From: Nymphaea colorata
Lineage: Eukaryota; Streptophyta; Magnoliopsida; Nymphaeales; Nymphaeaceae
Assembly: GCF_008831285.2 (NCBI RefSeq)
Contig: NC_045149.1
Coordinates: 15,588,578-15,652,577, forward strand
Reading direction: 5' to 3'
Length of the DNA stretch: 64,000 bases
In this document: piece after piece, positions 25,501 through 37,267 of the stretch
Layout: every line of letters begins with the position of its first letter
Position numbering within the stretch: position 1 is the stretch's first letter
Notes under the pieces: model-generated
What the model saw: only the letters and a program-made list of their open reading frames with translations
The model's database searches: none
What the model was told of the DNA's origin: nothing
Made by a program: the position numbers and the translations under genes

Positions 25501-28500
25501 ATCATCTCAAGACTTGGATCTGGGGTTCAATGGGAAGAACAGATGTTCTTTAAGATAGATAGACTGTAGCACTTCAAGTATATGAATGGGTGGGAATATT
25601 GTATTTAGAGTTTTAAGAAATATTAAAAGTCATATATACCTAAGTCCTGTATAACTGAGTGTCCTGGTTTGTAGGCTTTTTTGGTGTAAGGCAAAACAGC
25701 GATCAGGTGGGTCAGGATTTGCAAACCACCATGTGAGTCAATTTTGGGCCAGGTTGTTACAGTTTTACCATATGATGGAAACTTTTTTCTTGCTGATAAT
25801 GAACAGTCGTACTGGTTTCAAGCTTAAGTTTGATGACAGTGGTGGAGTCAACCAAAAATGGGCTTTGATGTCATACCACTTTACAGAGCCTGCTTTTGAT
25901 GCATGGACCTGTAGATGGAATGCAATTTCTTTCATAATCTTGACAGACAGAATAATGGAGGATTTTGCAAAGTTCAAGGTTTTTCGAAATATGAACGTCC
26001 ATACTTGTTTCAAATCTATGGTTACTCGTCTTACTATCCACATATAAAGGTTTCAGGCTTTCAGCCTCTATACAGTTGATTCCTTGAGTGCTTCTTGTAC
26101 AAGTTCTAATTTTGTGTCTTTCCTAACCTTCTCGAGATTTACAATTTTTTATTTATTACATGACTAAAAGGATCCTTCTCAAGAGTAAGGTTCTTCTGTG
26201 TTACTAATTCATTCATCTGATCGAATGTGCATAACTAACTTACCTGTTCACGTGGCAATGAATCTTACAGATGACCATAATGCTATGGGAAGTGCACTGG
26301 CTCCTTGGCCAGCTCGATTGGCTTCTCCTCCTCCTCGGCTTGCTGACCTTGGCATGACTCCTACCACATTTGAGAAGGACACGGTAACTACTCCTAACAG
26401 CATTGAGACATAGTGCATGCCCATATATATGCTACTGACCTACTAAAACTAAAACTGACTGGATATTCATATCCTTATATTTGCATGTAACCATGTGTTA
26501 AAAATGGTGGTTTGGTCATCAATATGTGCAGGAACTTTGGCGACATAGGGTGGAGCATTATTGGAACCTATTGAAGCCGAAGATTCAAGAGGATACTTTA
26601 AGAAACTTGATGGACATGAAGGCCCACTTGGGTTCTTTTGCAGCATCTCTCAGAGGGAAACCTGTCTGGGTGATGAATGTTGTACCTGAAGATGCACCAA
26701 GCACTCTGAGGATAATATACGATCGAGGCTTGATTGGAACAACACATGACTGGTAAGATTCGCAAACTTATTTCACATATACATGTATGCTTCCTTATAA
26801 ATTATTTGTTTTGTAACACGTGCATGGTATCACAATCTTAAGTGACCCCATGAATTATGTCTGCTGCACATTACACGTGAACCTGCATCTGTTATTTTGT
26901 ATTACATTTGGAGGGTGATGTATTCGGTGCTATAATTGTGTAATGTTACGAGATCTTAGATTGCTTTTGAAGGCTTGGCTGGCATATTCACCAAAGGTCA
27001 AACTGGAAAAGGGATGAACTGACCACTACTTTTCTACAATTTGCCAGAACGGGGTAATTCATGGAGTCATAGAAATTATTGTAAACTTTGCAAAACCCTG
27101 GAAAACTACATTGCTTATATATTATTATATGGCATGTCGAATCATTTTGTTGTTTTGGGCTGCTTTTAAATGCATGTAGCTCAGGACACCTGCATTAGGG
27201 AGTACTTAGCTGAAAGGTTAGCATACCCTAGTTCTGATTGTCATAAGCGTATTTTAGTCCTGATTGTTGCAAGGGTATGTTAGCCCCGATCATTAAAATG
27301 TGAAAACAATTTATTTACTCTGGCTTGCTGCATTAACCGTTTGGTTTTTTAAAGGACCATCTGCATGAACAGCTTGTCCAATTAAATGTGTCAGGCAGAA
27401 CATTGGAATACAATTATGAGACTAGGCAGTACTATGATACTCTCTTCAGGGTACAGAAAGTCTGGCTCAAACTCTGAGCTTCAATGTGATTTAGATTCTT
27501 TCTTTCTTTCTCTCTCTCTCTCTCACAGACACACACACACACGTGTGTGTGTGTACGTATATGTATGTATACGCACACAGAGAGAATATTCAACTAACTG
27601 AAATGAGTAAAGCACCCTAGGAATCAGGATTTGTAGAAACTAGAAAGTTGTGGTAGTGGTTCTGGTGTTGAAAAAAATACAAGAAGCGGTGGTGGTGTGG
27701 TGAAGAGGATGTGATAGCGATCTGATGGTGGTGACAAAGAGGTGAGATTAGTAATCACAATTGGGAGTACCAACCAGTCAAAGGCTGGGCTAAGACCTCC
27801 ACTGAACCACAATTGTCTGAAATTAGTTTATTAGCAGTCTTGATGTGGGGACAAACATAAGCCTGACCTGTCTGCTAGAGTGAGGTTCTTTATCAGACTT
27901 CTTTATTACCAAAACAAGCCCTGCAGCATTCAGCAGATGAACCATTCGCAACGCCAGTGGTGGTTATGGCAATCAGTGGCTGGTTTGCTGATACTAGTAG
28001 AAAGGTCTGGCTCGGCCGTAGAAAGGGCTGGGTCGGCTAGCAGTCCTTCTGAAGAACGTATGGGAGTGGTGTTGGAATGAGAATATGCTGATAGAAACAT
28101 CAAGAGGAAAAAGTTACAGCTCTTATTAAAAAAAAACGCTGGTTACTAGTTATAACGATCATAATTTATTTAGAACTAAAAATAAAATTGTCAAGAGATA
28201 CTGCTTTTTTGGGCAATATAAATAGCAAGAGACTATTTGTGCATACAAATTCAAGAGGTTGATTTGGAGTACTTGTCGGTACTTGATATTGTTTTTAGTG
28301 AAAATCAGGCTTTGCATGAATCCTTTTGATTGGCTTCCAAAACTCATAGAACAAGAACAAACAAAATGGCCAAAATATTGCTGTCTAAAATAAATATAAG
28401 TAGCAACAACCTGTTAGTACGTGCATTCAGAAAATGACCTTATAGATGTGTGACTGCAAAAAATCCTGCCTCTTTTTCAAGAGAAGAATTTCATTTTTTT

Positions 28501-29352
28501 TTTTCATAATCAAACTTTCCTTGTTCAGAAGAAACAAAACCAAACTTGAGACACCTCATCTGAAGCATGTTTTCTGTCCCTTCTATAAAACATTGGAAAC
28601 CCCAAAAAAGCAATTTGTACGAGTTCTAGGAACATGTTTGTTGTGGAATTTTATATAGGCAGCTCTTCCAACCCAAGTATCTATAATGTTGAATGCGTAT
28701 GAATACTGTGAGGCCCTTACCAAGAACAATGCTCCATGATAGAAGGAAGTTGGATTAATCTGCAAAATCCAACCCAGGAAGTGGGTCACCGAAAAGGAGT
28801 GGATGGGATGGCAGTGGAGCTGTTTTGTCTCTCGTTGCCGTCCATCCCGTGATAACTGATATACACCTATGACTCGTGAATTACGCAAGGGATATGTGAT
28901 TTTAGTGCATTGGAATAAGATACTTTCCCAGTTGATGCATCTTTCTTCTTAATTTCTCGCGTAATGTTTTTCCTTTGTATGATCGCTTTAAATTCCGATT
29001 AATCTAGAACTTGCTTATTTACGATCTGTTCAACAGGTGTGAAGCGTTTTCTACTTACCCCCGAACGTACGACCTTTTGCATGCTTGGACCGTGTTCTCC
29101 GACATAGAGAAGAAAGGATGTAGCGTGGAAGATCTGCTCGTTGAAATGGATCGTATCCTCCGTCCAAGTGGTTTTATCATAGTACGTGATAAGAGGTCCA
29201 TCATCGATGCCATTAAGAAATACCTAGCAGCAGTGCGTTGGGAAGCAGTGGCCGATTCCCAAACAGAAGCAGAATCAGATGAGGATGAAGTCATCTTCAT
29301 GATCCAGAAGAAAGTATGGCAAACTGAAGAGGCTTTCAGAGATTCAGTTTAA
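22594..29352 (+). CDS. PMT8-like probable Golgi S-adenosylmethionine methyltransferase (DUF248 family)
   Basis: This is a type II Golgi membrane protein of the plant PMT/QUA2 family, thought to methylate pectin homogalacturonan. Exons: 22594-22866, 22955-23119, 23421-23603, 23702-24296, 26271-26383, 26532-26752, 29037-29352, in phase, giving 621 residues, about the size of Arabidopsis PMT8. A short basic N-terminus (MMRGRPDGSQRK) is followed by one membrane anchor (about 14-32) and an acidic stem. The lumenal domain has family motifs KSFPVCDDRHSE, PGGGTHFHYGADKYI, the SAM-binding loop VLDVGCGVASFGAYL (about 225-239), CSRCRIDW, LRPGGYFAYSSPEAY, NLMDMKAHLGSFAA, DLLHAW and MDRILRPSGF. The first of two adjacent ATGs is used, as in PMT8. 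Introns 24297-26270 and 26753-29036 exceed 1.9 kb. Orthology to PMT8 rather than its close relatives PMT1 and PMT3 is not settled by eye. Confidence 0.95.
24615..24639 (+). repeat. (ATC)n microsatellite in a PMT intron
   Basis: Eight tandem ATC units inside intron 24297-26270. A short CCTAGG-rich patch at about 24960-25030 lies further on in the same intron. Nothing else is recognised there. Confidence 0.9.
27498..27580. repeat. Compound (TC)n(AC)n(GT)n(TA)n microsatellite in the last PMT intron
   Basis: A run of TC, then AC, then its complement GT, then mixed TA/TG repeats. The AC and GT blocks can fold back on each other. It lies in intron 26753-29036, which is otherwise featureless. Confidence 0.85.
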
Positions 29353-30772
29353 AGAGTCATCTGGTTTTCTCCCTCTCTCCCCTTCTCGCTCCTATTCATT
29401 ATTGCGAATGTGGAAATGCTCATAAATTTTCCTTGATGTTTTATTGGTTTATTAGTACAGGTACCGTGTATGGAAAGGAGGTAATTGGTCAATTTGGTCT
29501 AATTTAGATGTCCTTTTTTGAATTTTTCTGTTCTTCTGTCGTAACAATTTATATTCTTCCGCATCAGAAAAACATTTTATATTCTTTTAAGGAATGCCAG
29601 ATTCATTTTTGTGCGCATGTATTCTCTTTCTTCTGTGGATGTTTGATGCACTTAAATGGCATGGTCTAACGACGGTCTTCTTTCAGATAGGTTACTTGTA
29701 CTGTAGGACATCGTTGTATATTTTTTGCACTTAGGTACAGATTGCTTGACAGATTACCAGCCTCTTTTCAAGGTAACGGTAGGGCACCTGAACTACCACT
29801 GGGCATCAGGGTACCCATCAGGTACTTGGGTACTCGGCCCCTTAACGTTCCAGGGCTCCTGCTGCCCTGCACGCCGCTCCTCATCGTCTTATGCCAACAG
29901 TCGTTTAAGCAGAATTTAAAACCGGCGTCGATTCCATACTCACCGAAGATTACTATAGAAGAAGTGACTGCTTTACTATGCACCGGCATAGAGTGGCGTA
30001 GACTTGAGAAGTCCCGACTCCCGATATATATCGGGTCCTGAGATTACATCTTCTTAAATACGCCTCTTGTTCCGAGTTTTTTCATAAATTGATGGCCAAA
30101 TGGAGACAAAAATGATAAATATATAAACGTCAAATAAAAACGATAATTTGTCATCAGTGGCCTCTAAGGACGACCCCAAATCTATAACCTATGGCTTCAA
30201 ATATGTATAAACATGCTACTTAGAAGAAATAACAAATATTTGAAAGTCTAACGGCTCAAATCAAAACGTGGGCCCAAACCAACAAAAAAGTTCATTCACT
30301 ATCAGCATGCTCAAAGAAAAAAGCGGCATTCTTTAAGAATAGGTATCTGTGCAAGTGTTTTGGCTATGTCCTGTTTCCCCTTTTTCGCTCGGCTTGTATT
30401 GAATTCATTCGAGCCCAATTTCCTGTGTGTTTAACTGATTGAAGTCCAACCCATTTGCATCTCTTCTCTTTGTGGCTGTCTGCTATTAACTGCTTACCTA
30501 GATGACATTTAAATTTTAGATCAAAAGAGAAGGCAGAAAAGAAATAAAAAATGGATTTTAATTCTCAAATTGTTTTGAATCATGCACGATAAAATTGTAG
30601 AGAGGTTCTTGCATTTAACAACAGCAGTCTACCTACTTTTTTGCCAAAACTCCCAGCTTGTATGCACAGCTTAGTAAATATGATACACCCTCAAACTTCT
30701 GCTTCTCAATCATCTGTATCCAATCCATGTCCCATAGCTTCGAACAACCATTACTGGCCCACGTGAACAGTT
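29353..30772. other. Convergent intergenic region between PMT and the RBM42-like gene, with a GC-rich insert-like block
   Basis: Both genes end here. The block at about 29740-30050 is clearly more GC-rich than its surroundings, with motifs such as GGTACCCATCAGGTACTTGGG and an inverted repeat GACTCCCGATATATATCGGG. It looks like inserted DNA, possibly a transposon fragment, but I could not find paired termini or a known protein. The remainder is AT-rich. Confidence 0.4.
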
Positions 30773-33700
30773 TCACTTGTGAAGAATACCCTTCTTAGGC
30801 AATTTTGGTTTCTTCTGTTGTTGATGCTGGAGGATACAGGAGCATTACAAACACATTAGATTATATATATATATATATATGTCGAAAGAGAGAGAGAGAG
30901 AGAGGTGTACCTTCTGCCTTTCCAAGGCTTCATAATCCGTCCTCTCTTTCTAAGTGCTCTTCCGCAGTTTGATGGGCCGGTTACCAACATATTTACCTAC
31001 AACATATCGTGTCAGAAACTAATGGACGCGAGCTCAAACACCATCACATGGATAACAGATTACAAAGTCTTCGATCAAGCACCAGCATACTGTGGTAGTC
31101 ATTGATCAACGAAAAAATGATAGACGTGTTTTATCAATTTGGGACCAGGAAAAATGTGGTGCACATCCATAGTTCCATTGTTACAGTCTTACAGATAGCT
31201 GGAGGTTGGTTGAAAATGTGAATATGCCCACAGATCTACTTTCCTGCGTGCAAGTTGTCTGCCAATAAAGCGAACACTTTTGTGCACTACTTTTTATGTA
31301 TCTGACCTTCTAGGATTATTAATGACACTTTAATGTGTCCAAACCAATGTTATCCGTATCGTACGATACGGACGCGTATCGTACGATACGTATCGTATAG
31401 GTCAAGAAAACCTATACGATACGCTGTTTAAAGACGATACGCGTCTGTATCGTACACGTATCGCACGATACGTGCGATACGGGGGCCGTATCGTACGATA
31501 CGGGCGATACACCCCCGTATCGTACGATACGGGTTAAAACACAAAATTTTTTATTTTTTAAAGGTTAAACACTCCTCCCTCTCTCTCTTCTTGTATTTAA
31601 AGACTCCAAGAAACGTAGGAGGGAGAGATTTTGCACATTTTCATCAAAAATAACCAAGGATTCATCGATTTGAAAAATATTATCGTTAAATCATGAAAGA
31701 TGATAAGTTGATAACTATATGTTTTGAACTTATAAAATTGTGATGTAATATAAGTCCTAAAACTCAAAGTCCTAAGACTCTAAGTCTTAACTATAAAATT
31801 TTCAAGTTTAAAATTGTGATGGATGCTTATTATGTTATTTTGAATATCTAATTTCTAATTTTTGCATGCGTTGTTGACACACATGAATGTTCCTTATGTA
31901 TGATGATCTTTTTTATATTTGAATATATTTTTCTTGATTTCTTATTTTTTGTTTATTTTTTCAGATTTTTAATAAATTTTCTCTATTTTTCTGATTTTTA
32001 AATATTTTTTAAAATTAAAAAATTAATTTTACGATACGCTACGCTACGTTTACGATACGTTACGATACAGCGTATAGGTCAGCCCGACCGATACGCGATA
32101 CGCTACGCCTTTTATAACATTGGTCCAAACATCAAAACGAACAACATTTAACATCAAATCAGCAGAAGAGCATTAACTGGATTATCCTCAAGTTACAAGA
32201 ACTACCATCACGTTAGGTGGTTATCATATAAAGTTATATTCTTTTGGCTGCATCCAATCTAATTGAACCTGATTTCTCAGGCATTTAGGTGATCCAAATC
32301 AAAACTATTTACATCTTTGCCTATGTTTGTACATCTATATCGCACATGCATATGGTGCTATGTCATATGGGTGCAAAGTGCAAGTGCTGGTGCAGATGTG
32401 ACAAGTTTTCAGAAAAATTGTGCGACAAGGATGTATATATATGTATGTGTATATGTATAATGTATATATATCATTTGTTATATAATTATTTAACTATTTA
32501 GCAGCCTTATTTTTTATATTTATATATATTTATATTACAGCTAGTTTAGTCACATGCACATTTAAAATGGTCAGTTTTGGCACAATTCAGCTGATCGCAC
32601 CCCACTGTGCTGCGCACCAGCATCGACACATGTGCGACAGCCATTTAGGAGAATCCATGTGACATAGAGGTGGTGTTGTGTGAGAGAGGGAGAGTACCAT
32701 TCATTTCTTTGATTGCTTGGGCAAGATCAGAAGGGTTGGAGAAACTAACGAATCCATAACCTCGAGTCTTTCCAGTCCTCTTGTCTCTTACCACCTGCAT
32801 GAGTAAAAGTAGAACAATATAATGGCCCTGCACAAGTAATTAGTTTTAACTGGACCATGGAACAGGTCAACAATCTTTCCCAGCCCCACCATCAGAACCA
32901 AGTTTTCCACCCACTAACTGGAAAAAAGAAAAACGAAAAGAAAAGAAAGCACAGCAGCTGCATGGACCAACCCCATTGTTAAAGCGGTTATTAGAGACAT
33001 AGATTGTCAACTCAATCAGCTAAAAATAATTCCCTAAGCATCAAGCAAGCTTTTGTAAATCTGCTCAAGGTTGGACATCTTTTCATAAGTTTTTCCAAAT
33101 TATAAAAAAGCATGATATTATTCCTAGAGTAGTAAGTATGAAAATTGAACATATGGAAACCATATCTGAACGCCAAATGTAGAATCTTCAGCAGACTAAT
33201 GTCATGAACCCAAAGACCAGGTGCCATTGTTCTTGTCTTTAATCAAAGTCATGAATCAAAATACTGCTATTTCGAAGATACTCGATTCATAACTAAAAAT
33301 AAAAAATAGACAATTACATCTTCATTTCAAAGGTAACATAGAAGAGGTTAGGACAAAACACAGACAGATCTTTGGAATATTTTCTTGTGCTTCACTATTT
33401 TCTCAGTTACTTAAGCTCCTCCAACTATCGTACAAACGCCCATCTTAGTATAATACATGTGCTCAGGAGACAGGTAAAAACAATCAGATAAAAAAGATAA
33501 TAGACAATTTCCTGAAGAAAGCTACCGTGTTACTAGATTTGGAACTTAACATGATGATCATTTGTCACTTGTTTGCTAAGTCACACGGGTGTGGGTGAAG
33601 GCCCGACACAGCACCCAACTCGGTCAAACCAAGTCGGGTGCTGCTAACCGCACCCGTTCTTCTTTTCTCGTTTTTTTTTTTCATTTTTTCCTTCTCCTAT

Positions 33701-35984
33701 CTTTCCTCTTCTCTTTCTCCTCCCATATTTTATTTAATAAAACTTTGAATTTTGTATGAGATTAAGGTAACCTTGTTAAAAAAAAGTTTAAAAATACACA
33801 CAAATAAAATTACTTATATATAACAGATCATATATATATATGTACACATATATATATTTGTATACTCTCGCCGTATTCGCACCAGAACCCACACCCATGT
33901 GACATAGCTTGTTTGTCAGACCACCCTTCAATACTTGAAGATCTCATTATCACGTAACAGATAGGTACAAAATGCTCATCAACGATGCACTTGACTACTC
34001 TCACGATACTGACAAACATTTACATGTAAGCAAAACCACAGGACCATCAGAGAATACATTATGACACGTATCTTAGAACAAGCAAGGATTGCAGACTTGA
34101 ATTTCATGGTACCACAGGAGTCAGGATATTAAAAAGAACTGCAATGTAATTTCAATTTGAGGATACATAAATTCTTTACATGTAGCCTACTTATCTAGGA
34201 TCATTTTTGCTCTTCAAAAGAGAGAGAAGTATATGGATAGATTAAAGAACTGTCGGGATAAACTTACCAAGTATACAATTAACCTCTTATGTTTTTCTCT
34301 CTTTCTTAATGAGTAGCTTGAAGGGGGAAAAATTGAAAACTGAGACATACAGACGTCACAGAAATGTTTAGGCATGGGGAAAAAAACACGCACCCTTGCC
34401 ATATTGAATGAAGGAAATCTTGAAAATGCTTTTGTAAGAACATCATCATTGACCTCGTTTCCAAGATCTCCACAAAATAACCGAAAATCATCTGCAGTAA
34501 CAATCATATAAAATAAAATTTGAATATATAATACATATAAAAAAGGAGAACTTAAAAATCACCTTCCCTTTCTAAATCTTCATATGTCATGTAAATTTAA
34601 GAAAGTAATCATGAATTTTATTTTCTTAACAGGCGGGTGAAATTTATTAAAACTTAAGATGAGATTATGAGAGATGGTAGACATATCCATATTTGATGTC
34701 ATTATATTGGTAGCAAATAAATTAACGTTCCAAATGAACCGAAACAGACACTGTAATGGCAATCAGATAGAGCAAGCTAAGGACCCCTCTGCTTGGAGTA
34801 TACATGGGGCAGGACGATGCTCTAGGAGTTTTTTTAACAAGATAATTAGGCCAATGGTTCACATTAAAAATTCATTGAACAATCGCTTAATACTAAAAGT
34901 AATAGAACAGGAATATCTTTAAATCCAAAATCAAGAGATTGAAGACCCCAGAATAACACTAAAATCCCTCAGATTAGCACTAAAATTAATTGAACTAGTA
35001 AAGTAATTTATTAGATAAGACGCTCAAGACTGAAACTAATAAGCTACTAACAGGGGTTGGTCCACAAATAGCACCATATTATCTGAGAAATCATGTTTCG
35101 CCTCTCCTAAGTAACTTGCTTGCTTTGGAGATCAACACAGTGAAAACTTAAACAAACTAACAATTAGTGGCTTTGATTTTTTATTTCACAAGGAAATCAT
35201 ATGAAGCTACTGAACCAAATGTACAATATGATATGAACGTGACCGAAGCCAACATTACTGCTTCTGTCCTCCACAGGGATCCGTTTCAGCTCGCAATATG
35301 ATAGTTACGAAGAAAAAGAAGGACGGGGCACAATATTTAAAAAGCAAGACCGTACTTTCTGGCCAATCGGCAAGGGTCGGATCCTCCCAGGTCTGCCCGG
35401 CGGCCTTCCGAGGAACGGCCTTCTTCTTCGTCTCCGCATTGTTATCGATCTCGCTGCTCGCTAATGCCGCTTTCACATTCTCAATAGCTTCTGGCGTGAT
35501 AATCTGTGCGTCCCTCTGGAATAGCTGCTGCGCCTGTCGGCACAAAAAACAAATAAAGGAGGAAATAAGCCGTAAGACTAACGCCACCACTGGACGGGCC
35601 TAATCAATAAGAGATGACATTTATCCATATATGATATACCTGCTGGTACTGAGGAACAGCATAAACTCCCGCCACCGGCGTTGCCGCGGGTGCCGAAGCG
35701 GCGTATGCAGAAGGATATAGTTGTTGCGGTGCTTGAATCTTCGCTGGCTGAGGCAATTGAGGCAACAGATAGGTGTTCTGGTAGATATATTCAGTCAATT
35801 TCTGGACCGAGGGATCGGTATTCTGGAGATGAAAAGGGACGGGAAAATTGGACGCAGGCGTCATTCCAGTGGCATAGCTGGCGGTGGAAGAAGGATCGGT
35901 GAAGAGAGCAGCCGAGTACGTGAAATGAGAGGCGCCGGATGTCACGGGAGAGGGGAAGGGCGCACCCGTGGGTGATGCCGCCAT
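30773..35984 (-). CDS. RBM42-like RNA-binding protein with one C-terminal RRM, interrupted by an in-frame TAG
   Basis: Exons on the minus strand: 35640-35984, 35356-35533, 34394-34491, 32698-32794, 30911-30996 and 30773-30826. The start is the ATG in MAASPTGAPF; a longer frame upstream has no ATG. The N-terminal half is low-complexity, rich in proline, alanine and glutamine, followed by QLFQRDAQIITPEAIE. The RRM (about 178-256) has RNP2 LFCGDLG and RNP1 RGYGFVSF, then KYVGNRPIKLRKS. RBM42 proteins bind RNA, and in animals interact with hnRNP K and act in splicing or translation. The family continues with a tryptophan and KERxDYEALERQK; here a TAG (30950-30952) sits at the tryptophan position, although KERTDYEALERQK and the lysine-rich tail ending KKGILHK remain intact. 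The protein would have 254 instead of 285 residues. Two hAT-like elements lie in its introns. Confidence 0.88.
30862..30903. repeat. (TA)n(GA)n microsatellite filling much of the last RBM42-like intron
   Basis: The intron 30827-30910 is only 84 bases, and about half is this repeat. On the gene's strand it reads as a (TC)n then (TA)n tract a few bases after the donor GTACACC, so length changes would directly change intron size. Confidence 0.9.
31345..32122. mobile_element. Non-autonomous hAT-like element, 778 bp, with palindromic CGTATCGTACGATACG arrays
   Basis: A perfect 8-bp target duplication GTCCAAAC (31337-31344 and 32123-32130) flanks ends reading CAATGTTAT and ATAACATTG. The left 200 bases repeat the palindrome CGTATCGTACGATACG and halves of it; the right 90 bases carry ACGATACG/ACGCTACG units. 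The middle is AT-rich and non-coding. It lies in RBM42-like intron 30997-32697. The family assignment rests on the 8-bp duplication and CA...TG ends. Confidence 0.88.
33576..33907. mobile_element. Non-autonomous hAT-like element, 332 bp
   Basis: A perfect 8-bp target duplication CTTGTTTG (33568-33575 and 33908-33915) flanks 20-bp inverted ends, CTAAGTCACACGGGTGTGGG at the left and the complement of CTATGTCACATGGGTGTGGG at the right, with two mismatches. The left part is rich in CACCC/GGGTG motifs and the centre in AT. It has no coding frame. It lies in RBM42-like intron 32795-34393. Confidence 0.87.
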
Positions 35985-37003
35985 AGGGAAGATTCCGGCG
36001 ATGGATTTAACCGGAAGTGCGAGGGAAGGCAACTTTCCGGCGTCCCGACGCCCGTGAAAACAGAAATCTTGGTGTGTGAAAGAACAGATAATCGAAAGCT
36101 TATTCGCAACGGAAAAAAATGGACACCGACGACGGGTTTTCTCTGCGGATCGAATCTCAGATGCCTTCTTCCTTCCAGAAAGGCCGGGAAAATACGCCAG
36201 AGGGGGAACAAGAAAAAAGGAAAAAGAAATTTTAAGGATCCGTGTGCTTCAACGGTAGAACGGTCGAGAAAGAAGCGGAAAACTTAAAAACATTTGTTTA
36301 CGGAGCGACAAATTAGTCTGATATTCGTAGTTCTCAACTAAAAACTTATAATTCAAAAATGCGGTCAAGTGTTTGTAATATTCATCCGTGAGATTCAGGT
36401 CTGGGTACTTTGGTCATTTTTTTTAAAGGAGATTTCAGTCATTTACGCAGAAACATTTCCCTTTTTATATTTGTCCATATCAAACGTTTTTTTTAATAAT
36501 AAGTATATTTTGTACATTTGACTCATTAGAGCCCTGCATTTACATTTGAGAATGCCACCTTCTCGAATAAATTTTGAACATTTTAGAAAAATTATAAAAT
36601 TTTCGGTCATCTTACGTGAGAAGTTTTTTTCTCAATTTCAGTAATACAAAGGTTTCTTTGAAAAGGTCAAGGGTATATTGGTCATTTGGTTCAACCGATT
36701 CAATTTTCGGTCATCTCGAGTGACAACCTGCAAGATTGAGAGCCGGATCCAAGTCTTGCTCTACGATACCGCTTTACATAAAACGTAATTTTGGACAATC
36801 GAGCTTTTGCGTCTTACTGAAAAAACGGAAACGACCAACTAAACAAACTAAACCGGCGAAGGAAAGCGGCGGGCGAGAGCACCGTCTGCATGAATCGTTT
36901 CTCCCGCCGCAGAATTGACACGCAGAGAGAGAGAGAGAGATCCCGCCACAATATTCGCGGGGAAATTTGCAGGGAGAGCATCGTCGATCTGATCGCTTTT
37001 TCC
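35985..37003. promoter_or_regulatory. Head-to-head promoter region of the RBM42-like gene and STK19
   Basis: The two start codons are 1,019 bases apart and point away from each other. Both ends are GC-richer with purine/pyrimidine tracts (GA repeat at about 36926-36940), likely the two 5' leaders, and the centre (36300-36720) is AT-rich. A shared promoter is plausible but not shown by any element I can identify. Confidence 0.5.
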
Positions 37004-37232
37004 ATGGAGAACGAAAGCCCGGGCAGGAGAAAAAGGGCTCGAGATGAAGAGGCACCACAGGACGATAGCCTCTCCCTAGGTCCCTTATTTGCTTCCTTTT
37101 CCCCTTCTTGCGAGAATATTTTCAATTCGAGCATGGGTTGCTCGTGTTTCGGTGTCCACAGGTCGACGATTAATGCAAACGGGGAACTGACTCGAGCATT
37201 TTATCATTAAGTCGTGGACTGTAGGTTTTTTT

Positions 37233-37267
<35 letters not shown>

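Noticed and set aside
29055-29300. Minus-strand open frame over the last PMT exon
   Set aside because: It is a shadow of the conserved methyltransferase C-terminus on the plus strand.
35604-36032. Longer N-terminus for the RBM42-like protein starting at 36032
   Set aside because: The first codon there is TTG, not ATG. The first ATG in the frame is at 35984 and gives the usual MAAS start.
37004-37210. Open frame running on from STK19 exon 1 to 37210 without splicing
   Set aside because: It ends without resembling the family. Splicing at 37079 gives the phase needed to enter the conserved EDHRTFSDTM exon.
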